Source: Antedon mediterranea (Eukaryota > Echinodermata > Crinoidea > Comatulida > Antedonidae). Taken from it: a DNA stretch of 60,000 nt. The notes beneath the pieces were generated by a model that saw nothing but the letters and a program-made list of their open reading frames with translations, did no database searches and was not told the origin of the DNA. The translations under genes were made by a program, and so were the position numbers. Numbering within the stretch: the stretch's first letter is position 1; every line of letters begins with the position of its first letter. Location of the stretch: assembly GCF_964355755.1 (NCBI RefSeq), contig NC_092672.1:12646501-12706500 (forward strand). The letters are read 5' to 3'. This document shows positions 13,148 through 25,100 of the stretch, one piece after another.

Positions 13148-13285
13148 GCTCTGTTTACACTAACAAACTAGTTTGACAAAAGCTGTTGTGTGATGTGCAC
13201 AGATATGATAGAATGACATCATCGTGTTCATTTAATATGGTCACTTTTTGTTTGTCACATACAGTTTGATAGTGTAGACAGAGCA
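13148..13285. mobile_element. 138-bp MITE with about 33-bp terminal inverted repeats
   Basis: The left end begins GCTCTGTTTACACTAACAAA. The reverse complement of the right end begins GCTCTGTCTACACTATCAAA, and the match continues for about 33 bp to GACAAA. The flanks TCTCTAAA (13140-13147) and CCTCTAAA (13286-13293) form an 8-bp target-site duplication with one mismatch. Eight-base duplications are typical of hAT-superfamily elements, so I infer a non-autonomous hAT-like MITE. There is no coding capacity. Confidence 0.75.
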
Positions 13286-13327
13286 CCTCTAAATCGTGGC
13301 TGAAAAATTTTTTTAAATAATAATACG

Positions 13328-13388
13328 GCGTTTTAACGCCCTAATTAGGGCGTTATAACGCCCTAATACAGCGTTATAACGCCCTAAT
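13328..13388. repeat. Interlocked short palindromes, three units of GCGTTNTAACGCCCTAAT
   Basis: Three copies of an 18-bp unit start at 13328, 13350 and 13371. They overlap to make perfect palindromes: a 20-bp one at 13335-13354 and an 18-bp one at 13347-13364. CGTTATAACG also recurs at 13372-13381. GC content is higher than in the surroundings. This could be a dimer-binding cluster for a DNA-binding protein or the remains of a small palindromic element. Confidence 0.85.
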
Positions 13389-14209
13389 TTCTTTGGCGGA
13401 AATCAGCCACCGTAAAATCGACAGTTTGTAAGAATGGCATTACCATGCATTCGGACTACTTAATTGTTGAGCGATTGTAGCCTAATGTGGAAATTAACAC
13501 GACCGGTTTTTACAAAAAAAATAGGAGTGTGTAAGTGTGAGTTTAGGTTGCCTTATTTATCAGATGATAATTAATTAATTAAGGCCTTTGTTATCTTTTT
13601 TTTATAAATTAAATTTTTCCTTGATGAGAGAAGAGTCGTGAATATACTAAAAACACGTTTTAGGCCTATATTTATATCCTCCCCCGCGAAGGCATTTGAA
13701 AATCACGGTGTTGCGCACGTGTCTTATTGTGTTCGATATGTGTTTTCTATTACCAATATTTATTTTACGAAGTCCAACGACCTCAGCTAACAGGTTGATA
13801 ATCGTCAAGTGCATACAAATTACAGTATAGCGGTTTCCCAGTAATTCAATTAATTAAGAACCTTTTGGAATTATTTGATTAAAAAACGTCATTAGTCTCG
13901 AGCCTGATAGATATTATGTGGATAGACTAGACTGATATTGTCACTGAGCTTATCCGTCATCTCGATTTTGAAAACAACAGCATTCTTCGGTTGTGCTAAA
14001 AAATAAAATCATCAATGTATGCAAAATCTCACCGCTTTAGTTTACCGACATTTGATATTGAATATCACACAAGAAATGTAACCATAGTGCTATTATTAAT
14101 ATTTCATCCTTCACATTATTATCATCGGTATTATCTAAGTTCATAGCAAGCTATATTGGATGGGTTTGTCTTCACCTGCTCTTGACGAAATACAGGCCAC
14201 GCTACTTTA
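13389..14209. other. No gene seen
   Basis: AT-rich intergenic DNA with TAGGCCTA at 13661. No exon or RNA gene could be supported. Confidence 0.5.
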
Positions 14210-14770
14210 ATATTGTGTTTATTGGTATTTTGTTTATGTTACCTGTGATTGCTTATTCGCATTTGATTTTTTCCAGCGATTATAAAATAGTAAATAATTA
14301 ATTGCGTACTTTGTATTTTCTATGAAACTTAATCACAATAATGCTATTTATTGGACCATCGTCAGTTATTTTTAATTGACAATGGTAAACGATGGTACAA
14401 AAGTATTATAAAAAAATAATTATTTTAGCTGTTACCAGCGAGATATACCAATAAAAGTAAACTTGCTAGTAAATATAAAATGCAACATAATTTCTGTATG
14501 AAAACTACTTCAAATAATTATTTCATCATCCGTTTTAATGAATTTTTAATGACGATGGGAAAAATTGTATTTCTATTTTACCAGTGACAGCTTACTTGCA
14601 TTTGATTTTGTTTCCAACGATGATAAAAAAACTAAACTTTAGTAAATAATTGATTACAACATAATTGACGTACTTTGTGTTTTCTATGAAACCACTCCAA
14701 ATGATAATATGTATTGGATAATCATCCATCATCTAATTAATTTTTATTGGCGATGCTTAAAATAAAATCA
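14210..14770. repeat. Three diverged tandem units of about 170-185 bp
   Basis: The segments around 14320, 14490 and 14680 share the order TTTCT(G)TATGAAAC, then a TATTNGGA-like box, then CATC and a TTTTTAATTGACGATGG-like ending. The first and third also share CATTTGATTTT, CCAACGAT and GACGTACTTTGTGTTTTC. Divergence is high, so this is an old array. No coding potential is seen. Confidence 0.6.
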
Positions 14771-15486
14771 CATTCAAACGTTGAATACTTGAAACAAAGT
14801 CGGTGCATTTATTGGTTTTGTGCTTTCAGTTATCAGGTTTAGGCTATGTCTGCTAATACTAATAATAAACTTCCCCGCCCGGCATATTATAATAATAGCA
14901 TGGATTGTTATCACAAATCAGTAAATCTCAGTTTGAATGATTTTATTTTTACTGTGGAAAGTTATTTTATCTTCACCGTTCTAAAGTACAAATAATAATG
15001 TATAATTATAAAGTTTATTCAGGCATAATGTAAACAAACACTTGAAATTGATTAAAAACTTGAATATACAAGAGTATCCTATTTCCTAACGTTGTATAAA
15101 CAAAAATCATACTTACCTTTATTGTATCTATTATGGCTAAACAAAGGGAATATTTCAGATTCACAGATTATAAAATGAAATACCATTTGATGACACCAAA
15201 ACCATGATACACATACCAAACTGTATTTATAACAAGTATGATAGATACTAAGGACGGTTAAGTGAAAATTGAAGTTGTCCTCCGATGATATTAAGAATGG
15301 ATTTAAAAATGACGAAACAAAATGTTCTACCAACCGTGGATAGTCCAGCTTACCTTAAACGGTCATGAAAGTATAACTGGTCTGTACCTTGATTCGAATT
15401 TAAACAAACATAAAACCAAACAGCGCTTTGCCCTTTCCTATTGCAATATTTTTAATATTGTACTATTTAGAATAATTTAAGTAACA
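14771..15486. other. No gene seen
   Basis: AT-rich DNA. The 84-codon open frame on the minus strand at 15079-15333 has no recognisable domain and may be chance. Confidence 0.45.
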
Positions 15487-15600
15487 ATCAAGAAATGGAG
15501 ACGGACAGGACATCTTGCCAGAACGAAAGACAACATAATGTACACAATTTATCACGAAATGGACTCCAGGAACAGGCACACGAAGCCGATGAAGAGAAGG
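15487..15600 (+). pseudogene. C-terminal remnant of an RTE-like endonuclease/reverse transcriptase (LINE)
   Basis: The frame starting ATC at 15487 reads IKKWRRTGHLARTKDN and continues through HEMDSRNRHTKPMKRRI. The pattern KWxGHxARxKDNrW, followed by a basic RGRPxxRW-like segment, is typical of the extreme C-terminus of animal RTE-type non-LTR retrotransposon proteins. Here the tryptophan-rich end is eroded, the upstream reverse transcriptase domain is absent, and the frame closes at a stop near 15680. The remnant lies directly upstream of the giant GAT tract. RTE elements typically end in short tandem repeats, so the microsatellite may have been seeded by the element's tail (inference). Confidence 0.65.
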
Positions 15601-15664
15601 ATAAGGATGCTATTACACAGCCTTTGTTGGTTATATTGCATCAGACCAGAAAAGAAAAGAATAA

Positions 15665-15724
15665 GTGCAGCTTGGATATGATGATGAAGATTATGATGAT
15701 GATGATGACAACGACGACGACGAC

Positions 15725-15760
<36 letters not shown>

Positions 15761-15859
15761 GACTATGATGATGAAGATGATGATGATGAAGATTTTTATA
15801 ATGATGAAAGAAAAGTATGGGTGGAGCTTGGATATGATGATGATGTTGATGATGAAGAC

Positions 15860-15891
<32 letters not shown>

Positions 15892-16561
15892 CGACGACGT
15901 CAACGACGGCGGCGACAATGATGATGATGATGATGATGATGATGACGACGACGACGACGACGATGATGAAGATGATAATGATGATGATGACGATGATGAT
16001 TATGAAGACTATGATGATGAAGAAGATGATGATGAAGATTTTGATAATGATGAAAGAAAAGTATGGGTGGAGCTTGGATATGTTGATGATGAAGACGATG
16101 ATGATGATGATGATGATGATGACGTCGACGACAACAACGACGATGACAATGATGATGATGATGATGATGACGACGACGACGATGATGATGATGATGACGA
16201 CGATGACGACGACGATGATGAAGACGACGACGGCGACGATGATGATGATGATGATGATGAAGACTATGATGATGATGATGATGAAGATTATGATGATGAT
16301 AATAATGATGATGATGACGATGATGATTATGAAGACTATAATGATGATGATGATGATAATGATGATGTTGATGATAATGATAATGATGATGATGATGATG
16401 ATGATGGTAAGAATGATGAGAAAGGTGATGATGGTGATGATGAGGATAAAAATAATAAAAATGATGAGAATGATAAAGAAGGGGATGATGAGAATTTTGA
16501 GATTATTGATGAGGATGATAATGATAAGAATGATGAAGATGAGAATGGTGATGGTAAATAG
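15665..16561 (+). repeat. Giant interrupted (GAT)n tract encoding a poly-aspartate frame
   Basis: Nearly 900 bp of GAT/GAC/GAA codons stay open in one frame, giving about 300 residues, mostly Asp and Glu. The +1 frame reads poly-Met/Thr. Inside are two copies of a non-simple block encoding NDERKVWVELGY, at about 15797-15832 and 16043-16078 (period 246 bp), with LGYDDED also at the left edge. The block and its GAT flank were therefore duplicated together. The acidic frame has a stop immediately before it at 15662 and no ATG at its head (GTG at 15665), though AGTGCAG just before CTTGG could serve as a 3' splice site. The C-terminal 50 codons are a mixed Asp/Glu/Lys/Asn region ending at TAG 16559-16561, with AATAAA at 16637-16642. 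The likeliest reading is microsatellite expansion, with an acidic disordered exon as the less likely alternative. Confidence 0.8.
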
Positions 16562-16642
16562 ACATTGTGTATATCACATTTAATCATATTTTACTCTTTA
16601 TTATTGTAAATTTTTTTTTTTAATTTGTTTTTTTTAAATAAA

Positions 16643-17477
16643 TTGTGGTATTCGTATTGTAATTATATTTAGTGGCTGAACCAGCAGTCTGTACATTTTT
16701 GTATTGCTGAGTATATACATTTGGCCTAATAGCATAAACATACTAATATTACAAAACCAGTTGGATATAATTTGGATAATTAATATAATGATTATGTATT
16801 ATAAGTGTAAAAGACCTATACTACCACCGACAATGATTTCAATCACTTTCAGGGTACCCTGTAGCATATGTTTGTATCTTGTATTATAGTTATGGCCGCA
16901 TATTATCATAATCATTATATTATTTTTCTATCAAGGCAAACAATTAAATAATTAATGTTCAGACTTGTAAAATGTCAGGTTTTCTCGTCAGTGCTGATGT
17001 TGGAGTGTTTGATCAGAAAGGTAAATGTATGATTTCGATGTAGTGCTGCTTCGTTTAATCACCAACATGTGTATGCTTGTTTACAATCATTTCATTTTTC
17101 TTATATTTTTTTCATTTTATAACATTTATTTACAATCTCTGACAAAAAATGAAAAATAAAATGCAAGAATATAATGATAACAGTTCAGAGATTGAAGGTA
17201 GATAATGGAGAAAAAATATCTCGTGGTGGGCGAGCCATAAGAAATAAATAAATAAATGAAGGGACAGTATGAAAAAGACAAGTTCAGGTCAAGACAAGAC
17301 TGTAAAAGAAGAATAACAGAAGATATGATTTTTTATTTTTATATACATTTTGGGAGGCTGAGTATAAAAATGAAGGGGGGTAGATTATTCCATAATAATA
17401 TGGGTCCGGAGTATTTATTTATTTATTTTTTTACCATATTTACTGAGGGTAGCCTATCCAGTTCCTAATAGAACTGA
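16643..17477. other. No gene seen
   Basis: AT-rich DNA with an (AAAT)n-like stretch at about 17240-17258, possibly the 3' tail of the minus-strand LINE remnant next door. No exon is supportable. Confidence 0.5.
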
Positions 17478-18151
17478 TCATTCAGGGCCCTCGAAGTAGT
17501 ATGTACTACTTTGTTGAAATGAGGTGGTGTTATGGTTAGGTACACAAATATTAGTTACAAATCGTGTGTGGTGGTGATGGAGAGACGAGTTGAATGTTAT
17601 AGGATAGCAGAGGTGGTTAGGCAGGACATGGTTAATGTAGGAGAAGGCAAAATTACTGTGTTGGTTAAGATTAATATCATTGAGTTTCATAAGGGGAAGA
17701 CTCAGAATAAATTTGATGAGTTGGACAGTGGTGGTTTTCAAGATACAATCATGATAGCCTTTTTTGGAGAGTGTGAAGCTGTTTAAAGTTGATATGTGTT
17801 GGAAATCAGGAAGCAATACAGAATCCGTTAAATAAATTTGAGTAAATAAGATGATAACCTAAAAATCATACTAAGGCTTTTAGAGATGTTGTTTGCAGCC
17901 TCATCTATGTATGTTTTCCAGGTGAGACCGCTGTCTAGATAGACACCAAGAAATTTAGCAGATTTGACCGCGGGGATGTTAACATTGTCCAGAGTGATTG
18001 TATAAAGAGAAGGGTCAATGAAGTTACACTGTTTGTGATTATTAGCGACTTTTTTGGCAGCGAAGTATTGAGATAACATGATTAAATGGGCGTTAGTAGT
18101 ATTAAATAGGTTGAAAAGGGGGCATAGTGTACCTTTAGTGGCAAACAACAA
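17478..18151 (-). pseudogene. Non-LTR retrotransposon (Jockey/CR1-like) reverse transcriptase remnant
   Basis: Two minus-strand frames carry the 3' half of a LINE ORF2. The first (18151-17828) contains AKFLGVYLDSGLTWKTYIDE, the conserved FLGVxLDxxLxWxxHI segment after the RT catalytic core. The second (17816-17478) contains LSKKGYHDCILKTTTVQLIK, then SYINHVLPNHL, LHHHHTRFVTN and a final FEGPE, matching the thumb and C-terminal region that normally ends near GPxLWNxLP. Between the pieces a stretch normally some 50-70 residues long is missing, and a stop separates them. The copy is therefore internally deleted as well as 5'-truncated. The catalytic FADD motif is absent. No intact element lies nearby. 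Confidence 0.8.
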
Positions 18152-20904
18152 TTATGAAGTATGGGTTCGCTTACGACCTTGCCGTCCATTTTTTTTTTTG
18201 TTCACTTACTTTAACAAAATATTCATTGCGTTATGAAAATGTATTGCATTGTACTACAAATTTGCATTATAGTTGTATTAAATAAGACATACATAAATTA
18301 CAATTCCTGCTTTCTAAATTCAATTCAGTTCTGCAGCGGGTAATATAAATGTAATATCTAGAAATATGTATATAATCATAGTTTTTAATTAGTTCAACAG
18401 CGATGGATATCCATCCTTAACGCCGGTAATGGTACATAATGTCTCAGGTTACGCCATTATGATAATATTTTGTGTAGTTATGATGACAGCTACCGCGTAA
18501 TGACTCAATTTACAGATACACAATGTACAATTCACTTAAAGTGAAAAACTGGAAATAATAATTAGAGATTATTTCGATGCTATACTTCTTGCTTTTGTAT
18601 TTAATCATTATATTAAGTTTTTATTTTTTATAACAACTAACAAGCCCTTTTAATAATCAGTGTAATTATAATTTGAATTTAATTCAAAATGCTCATTAAA
18701 TTGTATAATTACAAATTTTTTTAATGGAAACTTAGGTTGGCTATTTTGAATAATCTTAAAAGGCAAGGAATGGCAGTCCTTTCAAGTGACCGAAGCTGAC
18801 CCGACCCTCTTTGAAATATGCACCTGAAATGAAATCATGAATACTGTAATGACGAAGATATTAGCAGAAATTAACATCTAAAAATATAAGCAATATACTT
18901 ATATTATTATATACTTAATACGAAAGAAACTCAAAGTATTTTTTTATTTCAATACAGCACTAGAGTACAGATTAGAGTGATTTATCTTGATTAAAATTTT
19001 ATATAATAATTATATTCAAAGGTTCAGCATACGGGCTTCCAATTAAAGTGTTGTTTATCCATAAACTATTCATAGATATTATTTATTTGAAACTATCGTA
19101 CATACATAAATAATTGTAGTCGTAATTTATCAATATGAAAGCGAGCGAGGATTAATAATGAAGTTTGAGAATATACGATACTATTCAGTAACCAATACAT
19201 AATACATGTATATATAATACATGCACATAATGTACATTACAGGCGACTTAATCTATGAAGGCAGCTCAACTCATTTTCTTTGTCTTTTGTAAGAAACACT
19301 CAACTTCCATTTCTGAGCATTTTGTAATAATATTCCTTGTAACATACCGTCTTTCAATAAAAAGAAAAGTTTCTTTGCAACAGGAATTGCTATTTTTTGC
19401 TGTTGCGTATATTTTAAAAAACCCGATGTACAGTAAAACTGCGACGTAATTACACAACAAGAAGTTTTTCGGAACTTTTATTGCTGTAAATACATTTACA
19501 GACCTAGGCCTTATTATCTTTATGGGATTTGTGTTTGATAGAGCCTATGTCATAGACCTATAATATAAAATCAGCCCAACGTTAGACCATGATTTTTTAA
19601 TTAATGTAAATCATGCCGTAAAAACGTTCATCATCAACAATGGTAACCAATGTTTTTAATGAATATTGAGAAAAACTTCAAAAAGAACCCTTGAATTCCG
19701 TCAAAAGGAAACACATCTATAAAAAAAATTAAATAATTGGTACTAATTCATGTTTTAGAACATATAATTCAATCTTGTTAGGGAAATATCAATTGGATTA
19801 CTTACATATCACTGATGTTTTTCTAAATCTATATAATTATTAATAATAAAACACATGTTATCATAAATATGTCTCATTCACATTAAATATATCACTTACA
19901 TTAGTCATATTTGTTTTTATCATAACTATGGAATATTTGAGACAACAGCGTGTTTTAGAAACAACAGCGAGATATTGCACATGTAATACATACACTCTAA
20001 TTTCGTTTTGTCTTCTCTCAACATTTATTCGACAAATAAATAAAATAAATCAGGTCAATTAATTTGTTTATGAAAATGTTGTCATACATAGAAATATAAT
20101 GTTTCTTAATGTTCTTAAGAGAAACAGATAAAGAAATACTAGTGGTCATAGAAGAATTTTGTAAATTTACGTTTTTCCATTCAAATTTGTTGTTGCTATG
20201 AAAATCGGGAGAACCTAAACTCTCAGTTACTGTAGCCATAATTTTATTACGTTTGGAAAACGACACCTTTTCATCGAAGCTGACAATATGCAATTGAAAC
20301 AGATAAGCTATAAGCGACTTAAAGCAAAACTTGCTTTCTTTCGAATCATCCCTGTCACCAACTAAAGACGATACGAAAAAAACATGAAGCTTTATCGCCG
20401 CCGGTAGCACTCAAGAATACTAATTACATTCAAATCTCCTATTTCAAATTCATTTCCCTTTTAAATCGACGTATAGTAATCCACAATGCTTTTATTGCAC
20501 CGATGCGGTATTATTGTCATCAGTGGTGTCTCAGTTTAATTGAATCGTCAAGCGTACTAGAGGGGAAAACAACATACAGCAGTTGTAGTATTGTTACGAC
20601 CAGAGTTGTGTGTTGCTTTGGTTTTCTAAGGAAATCTGATTTTAAAACAGTTTTAAAAGTAAACTTCAATATACTTATTGTCGTATTGTTGGTACATGTG
20701 CTAAGCTTGAGTTGAAACGGCTTGGTTATACGCGTAGACTATTTAAATCAATTCGACTTCGAATCCTCATCTTGTCTGTGTTTGTTCTTGTTTGGAAAGG
20801 AGCTCTTGTACACAAACGGATTTAACTTGCATATGGAATTTTAATACCACCAGTATAGAGTGTATGTTTGTTAATTAGTGAGCAGAATTGGTAGGTATGA
20901 AGAT
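18152..20904. other. AT-rich DNA upstream of the first Ig gene
   Basis: No other gene is seen. TATTTAAAT at 20740-20748 is a possible TATA-like element about 165 bp before the Ig gene's ATG. The 130-codon open frame on the minus strand at 20410-20018 begins with GTG, and its first ATG leaves only 73 codons, so I do not call it a gene. The promoter reading is weak. Confidence 0.4.
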
Positions 20905-22158
20905 ATGGGTTTCTCGATTATATTTGTTACATTAATGTACATCAAACTGACCATTGGATTTGAAACAATTGAAACAAGTGCAATAGAAGGTCGGAATCTT
21001 GTATGGAATTGTGGCTTCGAAGACATTGAAGAAGAACAGAAATTAAAATGGGGAGGGTATGATAAAAAAACAGATAATATCAAAGAAGAATATTTAAATT
21101 CAGCTCAACAAGCTACGTTAGTATTTAAACCTGTGTCTCGAGATGATGCGGGTATATATACATGTTCTATCGTTGATAATCATAACAAAAATGAGTTAGT
21201 ACGTAAATATAAACTTAATGTCATCAACATTCCTCTTAAAAGATACCCTTCGTGTAATTCCATCGGACCTTTTATTCAAGACAGGGAGGCCACAATATCG
21301 TGCTGTTCTGAGATTACAGATCCAGTGGCTTCGTTTACTTGGACCAGAAATGGTTTTTTAGTACAGAACGGTGATGCCATACAAGAGCGCGGTGTAATTT
21401 GCAATTATTACAAATTTGCTGTCAATATCAATCATGATAATTCAGTATTTAATTGCACAATGTCACAAAAGTATGTGGCTAAGCCACGAAGTTGTACGGT
21501 AGGACCATTATATGTAAAATACAAACCAGTAGTAACATTGACTTACGTCAATATCACAATTGGAAGAAAGGCTATTATTACATGCGACGCAAAAGCTAAT
21601 CCTAATCCATTAAACTATGAATGGCAAACGTCACCTAGTCGTAAATACAATAAGTTAACGAACCATGTTATAGAGATTGAAAATCCAAGTAAAGAACTGA
21701 ATGGGACTGTTATTAAATGTATTGTCCATAATGAGATTGGCAGTTCTAGTAGCAGCTTTGTTGTGCACATTCCTCCTAGTCCGGACGAAGGAACTGTCGG
21801 CGGCAGTAAAGGTTCACCGAAGGATACTAAACAACATGCAAGCGTTTTGTCTACCGTACTGCTTATCGCAGGTTCATGCACAATGATTGCCCTTTTACTT
21901 ATGATCTTGCCTTTGTGTTACTGTTTCTTCAGTCCTCGTCATAACTTAGACTACTTTGGTCGATTCGTGCCACAACCTGAAGTGTATTTCCAACCTAAAG
22001 AACTTGAAAGAACAGAACGTCGAGACACTCCGACACATCGTGTACCAAAGCGGTCGTGTGCAGTCCAGGTTCCCGAGGACATCATGTCTTTCTATGCGGA
22101 GTTACCCTGTAGTGGTGGTGGTGGTGGAGTTGAAGAAGAATTTGTAGACAAAGTATGA
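20905..22158 (+). CDS. Single-exon three-Ig-domain transmembrane receptor with ITIM-type tail (paralogue A)
   Basis: A 417-residue type I membrane protein in one uninterrupted frame. The first ATG is at 20905. An in-frame stop at 20872 and a GTG lie upstream, so I start at ATG. Residues 1-18 (MGFSIIFVTLMYIKLTIG) look like a signal peptide. Ig1 has C36, W49 and the canonical DDAGIYTC ending at C87. Ig2 has C133/C134, W146 and C184. Ig3 has C227, W240 and C272. C117 (in YPSC) and C197 (in SCTVGP) bracket Ig2 and probably form an extra disulfide. N183, N216 and N266 are N-glycosylation sequons. Residues about 313-342 form the membrane segment. The tail contains Y361 in QPEVYFQPK and Y397 in SFYAEL, which fits the ITIM consensus SxYxxL, and ends VDKV. 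Known ITIM receptors recruit SH2-domain phosphatases. An inhibitory or adhesion role here is inference. The closest relative in the window is the gene at 55804. The lack of introns is unusual for an Ig receptor. Confidence 0.9.
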   Translation: MGFSIIFVTLMYIKLTIGFETIETSAIEGRNLVWNCGFEDIEEEQKLKWGGYDKKTDNIKEEYLNSAQQATLVFKPVSRDDAGIYTCSIVDNHNKNELVRKYKLNVINIPLKRYPSCNSIGPFIQDREATISCCSEITDPVASFTWTRNGFLVQNGDAIQERGVICNYYKFAVNINHDNSVFNCTMSQKYVAKPRSCTVGPLYVKYKPVVTLTYVNITIGRKAIITCDAKANPNPLNYEWQTSPSRKYNKLTNHVIEIENPSKELNGTVIKCIVHNEIGSSSSSFVVHIPPSPDEGTVGGSKGSPKDTKQHASVLSTVLLIAGSCTMIALLLMILPLCYCFFSPRHNLDYFGRFVPQPEVYFQPKELERTERRDTPTHRVPKRSCAVQVPEDIMSFYAELPCSGGGGGVEEEFVDKV

Positions 22159-25100
22159 TTTATAGATTATTGTAGTATTGTTACATTAAAACAAGAGAGA
22201 GATGTTTTCATATTAATGGGGCCGATTTTCTGTACTGTTTCTATCACAGAAAAATTCCAGTCATCTTCCCATAGACCATACTTAACAGTACATGATGCAG
22301 GCACCACACGCGGTACACTTTGGATGCTGTTTTTACAGAATGTTCATGTAATATTAAATAGTGTAGTATGTGAGATACAGCACCGATAATCTGATAGTTC
22401 ATAGTATCATATAATATTACAACATTAACAATGTGTGTCCACTCGGCTGGTCTAAACTTATGTCAGTTCCACGACTTTAATACGCTTATTTTTGTTGTAT
22501 ATATTATTGTTATATAACCAATGTGATCTGTTATAAGTTTGCACTGTAGTGCAAAGTGAGGTATAAGAAGAAGAAGAATCAAGTATAGTTATTCGACTTG
22601 AAATTCCAAATTCTTATTCTTTTTTATATAATTAATATACTAATTGTTACCGCTGTTGACTTTTAAAGATGTATATGATTTTAAAAAGCTGATAGTCATA
22701 ATTAAACTTTGGCTGACTAAACTGCTATTTCAGTTGTATTCGTAGTTACCATGTGAATTATATTAATGCAAATGTCATAAGATACAACTTTACTGACAAT
22801 TTAATTTAAATACAGTAACATAAGAGAATGATAGATGTATTATAACATTTAGTTGTGAGTTAAATTGAAATATTTAATATATTAATTTGTATCATAATTC
22901 TGAATAATAACTATCACAATTTTTACAAAGTATCATAAGATGTATTTGTTTATTTAATATAGATCAAGGAAATAACATTTGATTTTTTCGAAGAGTTGTC
23001 ATATCTATTTTTTAGTTATATTTGGCACTAGAACCGGTACTTTAGCGTAAACTGTATCCGGTTGCGTATTATAAGAACGTTTAAAAGTAATGTTGAGTGC
23101 TATTGACGCCTATGATAAATATTCTAGTATCTTAATGTAGCTTAAAACTTCCTGGTAATATTACATGTATGATATCGGATTAGATAAAGAAAGTATTCTT
23201 TATTGAAAGATTGTGTTGACACTATTGAATAGATAATGTTGAATATGTAAACCATAATCTTACAATTAACATCTTTGCCATTAGTGTTTATCAATACCAA
23301 AGTTATACACAGAAAATAGGCGTGTAATTACACTCTAACATAAATCTTTAAAGAAGAGGCCGAATTTCAATTCCATATCACGCATACAATGTTGGACTTG
23401 TAAATAAATCAACTTTCTTTTATTATATAGGCCTATGTTTTTCCTTAATAGTATAATCAATGAGTTGTTAGAAACTGCTCACTGGTATAATGGTGAAAGA
23501 GGCGTCATAATTGTACGCCATGTTTTCAATTTTTTTATTCATCTCGAATCGAACTGTTATTACTACTGTATCACACACGTAATAACAGTAAAACAGTTAA
23601 GTATACTGAGGGTTGGTAGGTGGGTTGTGGGTGGTATTATGCTAACATCCATTTGTTCTTCAACAATCGAATCACAGTGATAACGTTATATTTCTACCTT
23701 CTTTACGTATTTAGTATTTCTTTCAATGCTTCTTATTTCGATAACATAAATTATTCGTATATGAAATAATAATTATACAGACACGATAAAGTTACAGTTG
23801 CGGATGGATAACTCCATAGACATACGACACTTGGATTTAATGAAACCGATGAAACAATCAGATTATTTCAGCTTCGAAAATGATATTTTCATAATGCATT
23901 GATAACTAAAATAAGAAAAAACATAATATTCTAATAAATATGATATTTTTGTTCAAGAATTTAACATTGAAATGGTACCCCTGTTATGGCAAATACTTGA
24001 TAAACAGAATCCGGATAATAATACATAGACTATAGACTATGAACCTTGACTCGGCATAGTCCTAAAATATTGTTTTCTAAAAAAAAAAATCCAAAAAAAA
24101 TTGCCTTTTTCTACAAGTAAAACAAAAACATAATTTGATATTCATTATTATTTTAACTATATTATTTTTCTTAATTTTGTTGAAGTTTATTTTTTTACCG
24201 AATACATACATTTCTTTGGTTTGTGATTCAGGGAAGGAGACGTTTCGAGCAATGTACGTGTCGTGTAAGATGTTACTGCGAATCTCGGTAATTCTTCATA
24301 AAGTTCGATTAGAATGCATAGGCTACGTTTTACTGAAAAACAGAATCAATGAAAATATATTCAGCCTTCTGAAAATATTCTAAAATAATATTTTACCGTC
24401 GAAACTCTAGATTAATGCTAAATAATGTGCTCGTTAACGGCATGGATTACAGAAATGATGCATATTCAGCTTATCAATTGTTATGTACCGTCGTTAAGTT
24501 ATCTTTTCTAGTCGGTAGAACTGGAGAGAAATTAGCAATCAATATATACCATGTGGCTCAGACGCTATGTACATTGTATAGCTACAGCGGACAAATTATC
24601 CCGTTAATTTGGTTTTGAAAGTGCATGTTAGATTTGAACCAACCAATAAGTGTATATTATTACTTCATAATTCATTCGTTACCAAGACAACTAATTCTAT
24701 TAGTTTTTCTATATTGTTATCATGCCAATTGTTTGTTTAGAATGAACCCAATCAGGGAAGTAATGAGAATATAATCACGACTATAGTGATTCGCGTGACT
24801 GATAATTGTAATGGTGGTCATCTCTAACAAAAACTGTAGAGATTGTTAATGGCAATGACGGTAACAGGGACATCCGTATTACATTTGTGTCAGTGTTATA
24901 AATCTAAAACTAAATATTAACTTATTCTAACTTCCCTGAATAATAATTTTTAAAAGACATCGTCGTGGTTCGAATCCATGTATTTCGATTGTGAAGCTAG
25001 CACTTAATTACCTTTCATAAATTAAAGTGTTAGACATTGTAGAAAGATTGTAGTCAGCAGACAACAAGAAACTATAATATACTGTTTTCTGTGGCTAGAC

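Noticed and set aside
15495-16583. 362-codon frame rich in Met and Thr
   Set aside because: It is the +1 reading of the GAT microsatellite, with the first 60 codons overlapping the LINE remnant in a different frame.
20018-20410. 130-codon open frame on the minus strand upstream of the first Ig gene
   Set aside because: It opens with GTG. From its first ATG (20239) only 73 codons remain, with no recognisable domain, which is expected by chance in AT-rich DNA.
21615-21881. Minus-strand 88-codon frame inside the first Ig gene
   Set aside because: It is antisense shadow of a well-supported coding sequence.
24960-24990. GGTTCGAATCC as a tRNA B box
   Set aside because: No A box or acceptor stem is found upstream at tRNA spacing.
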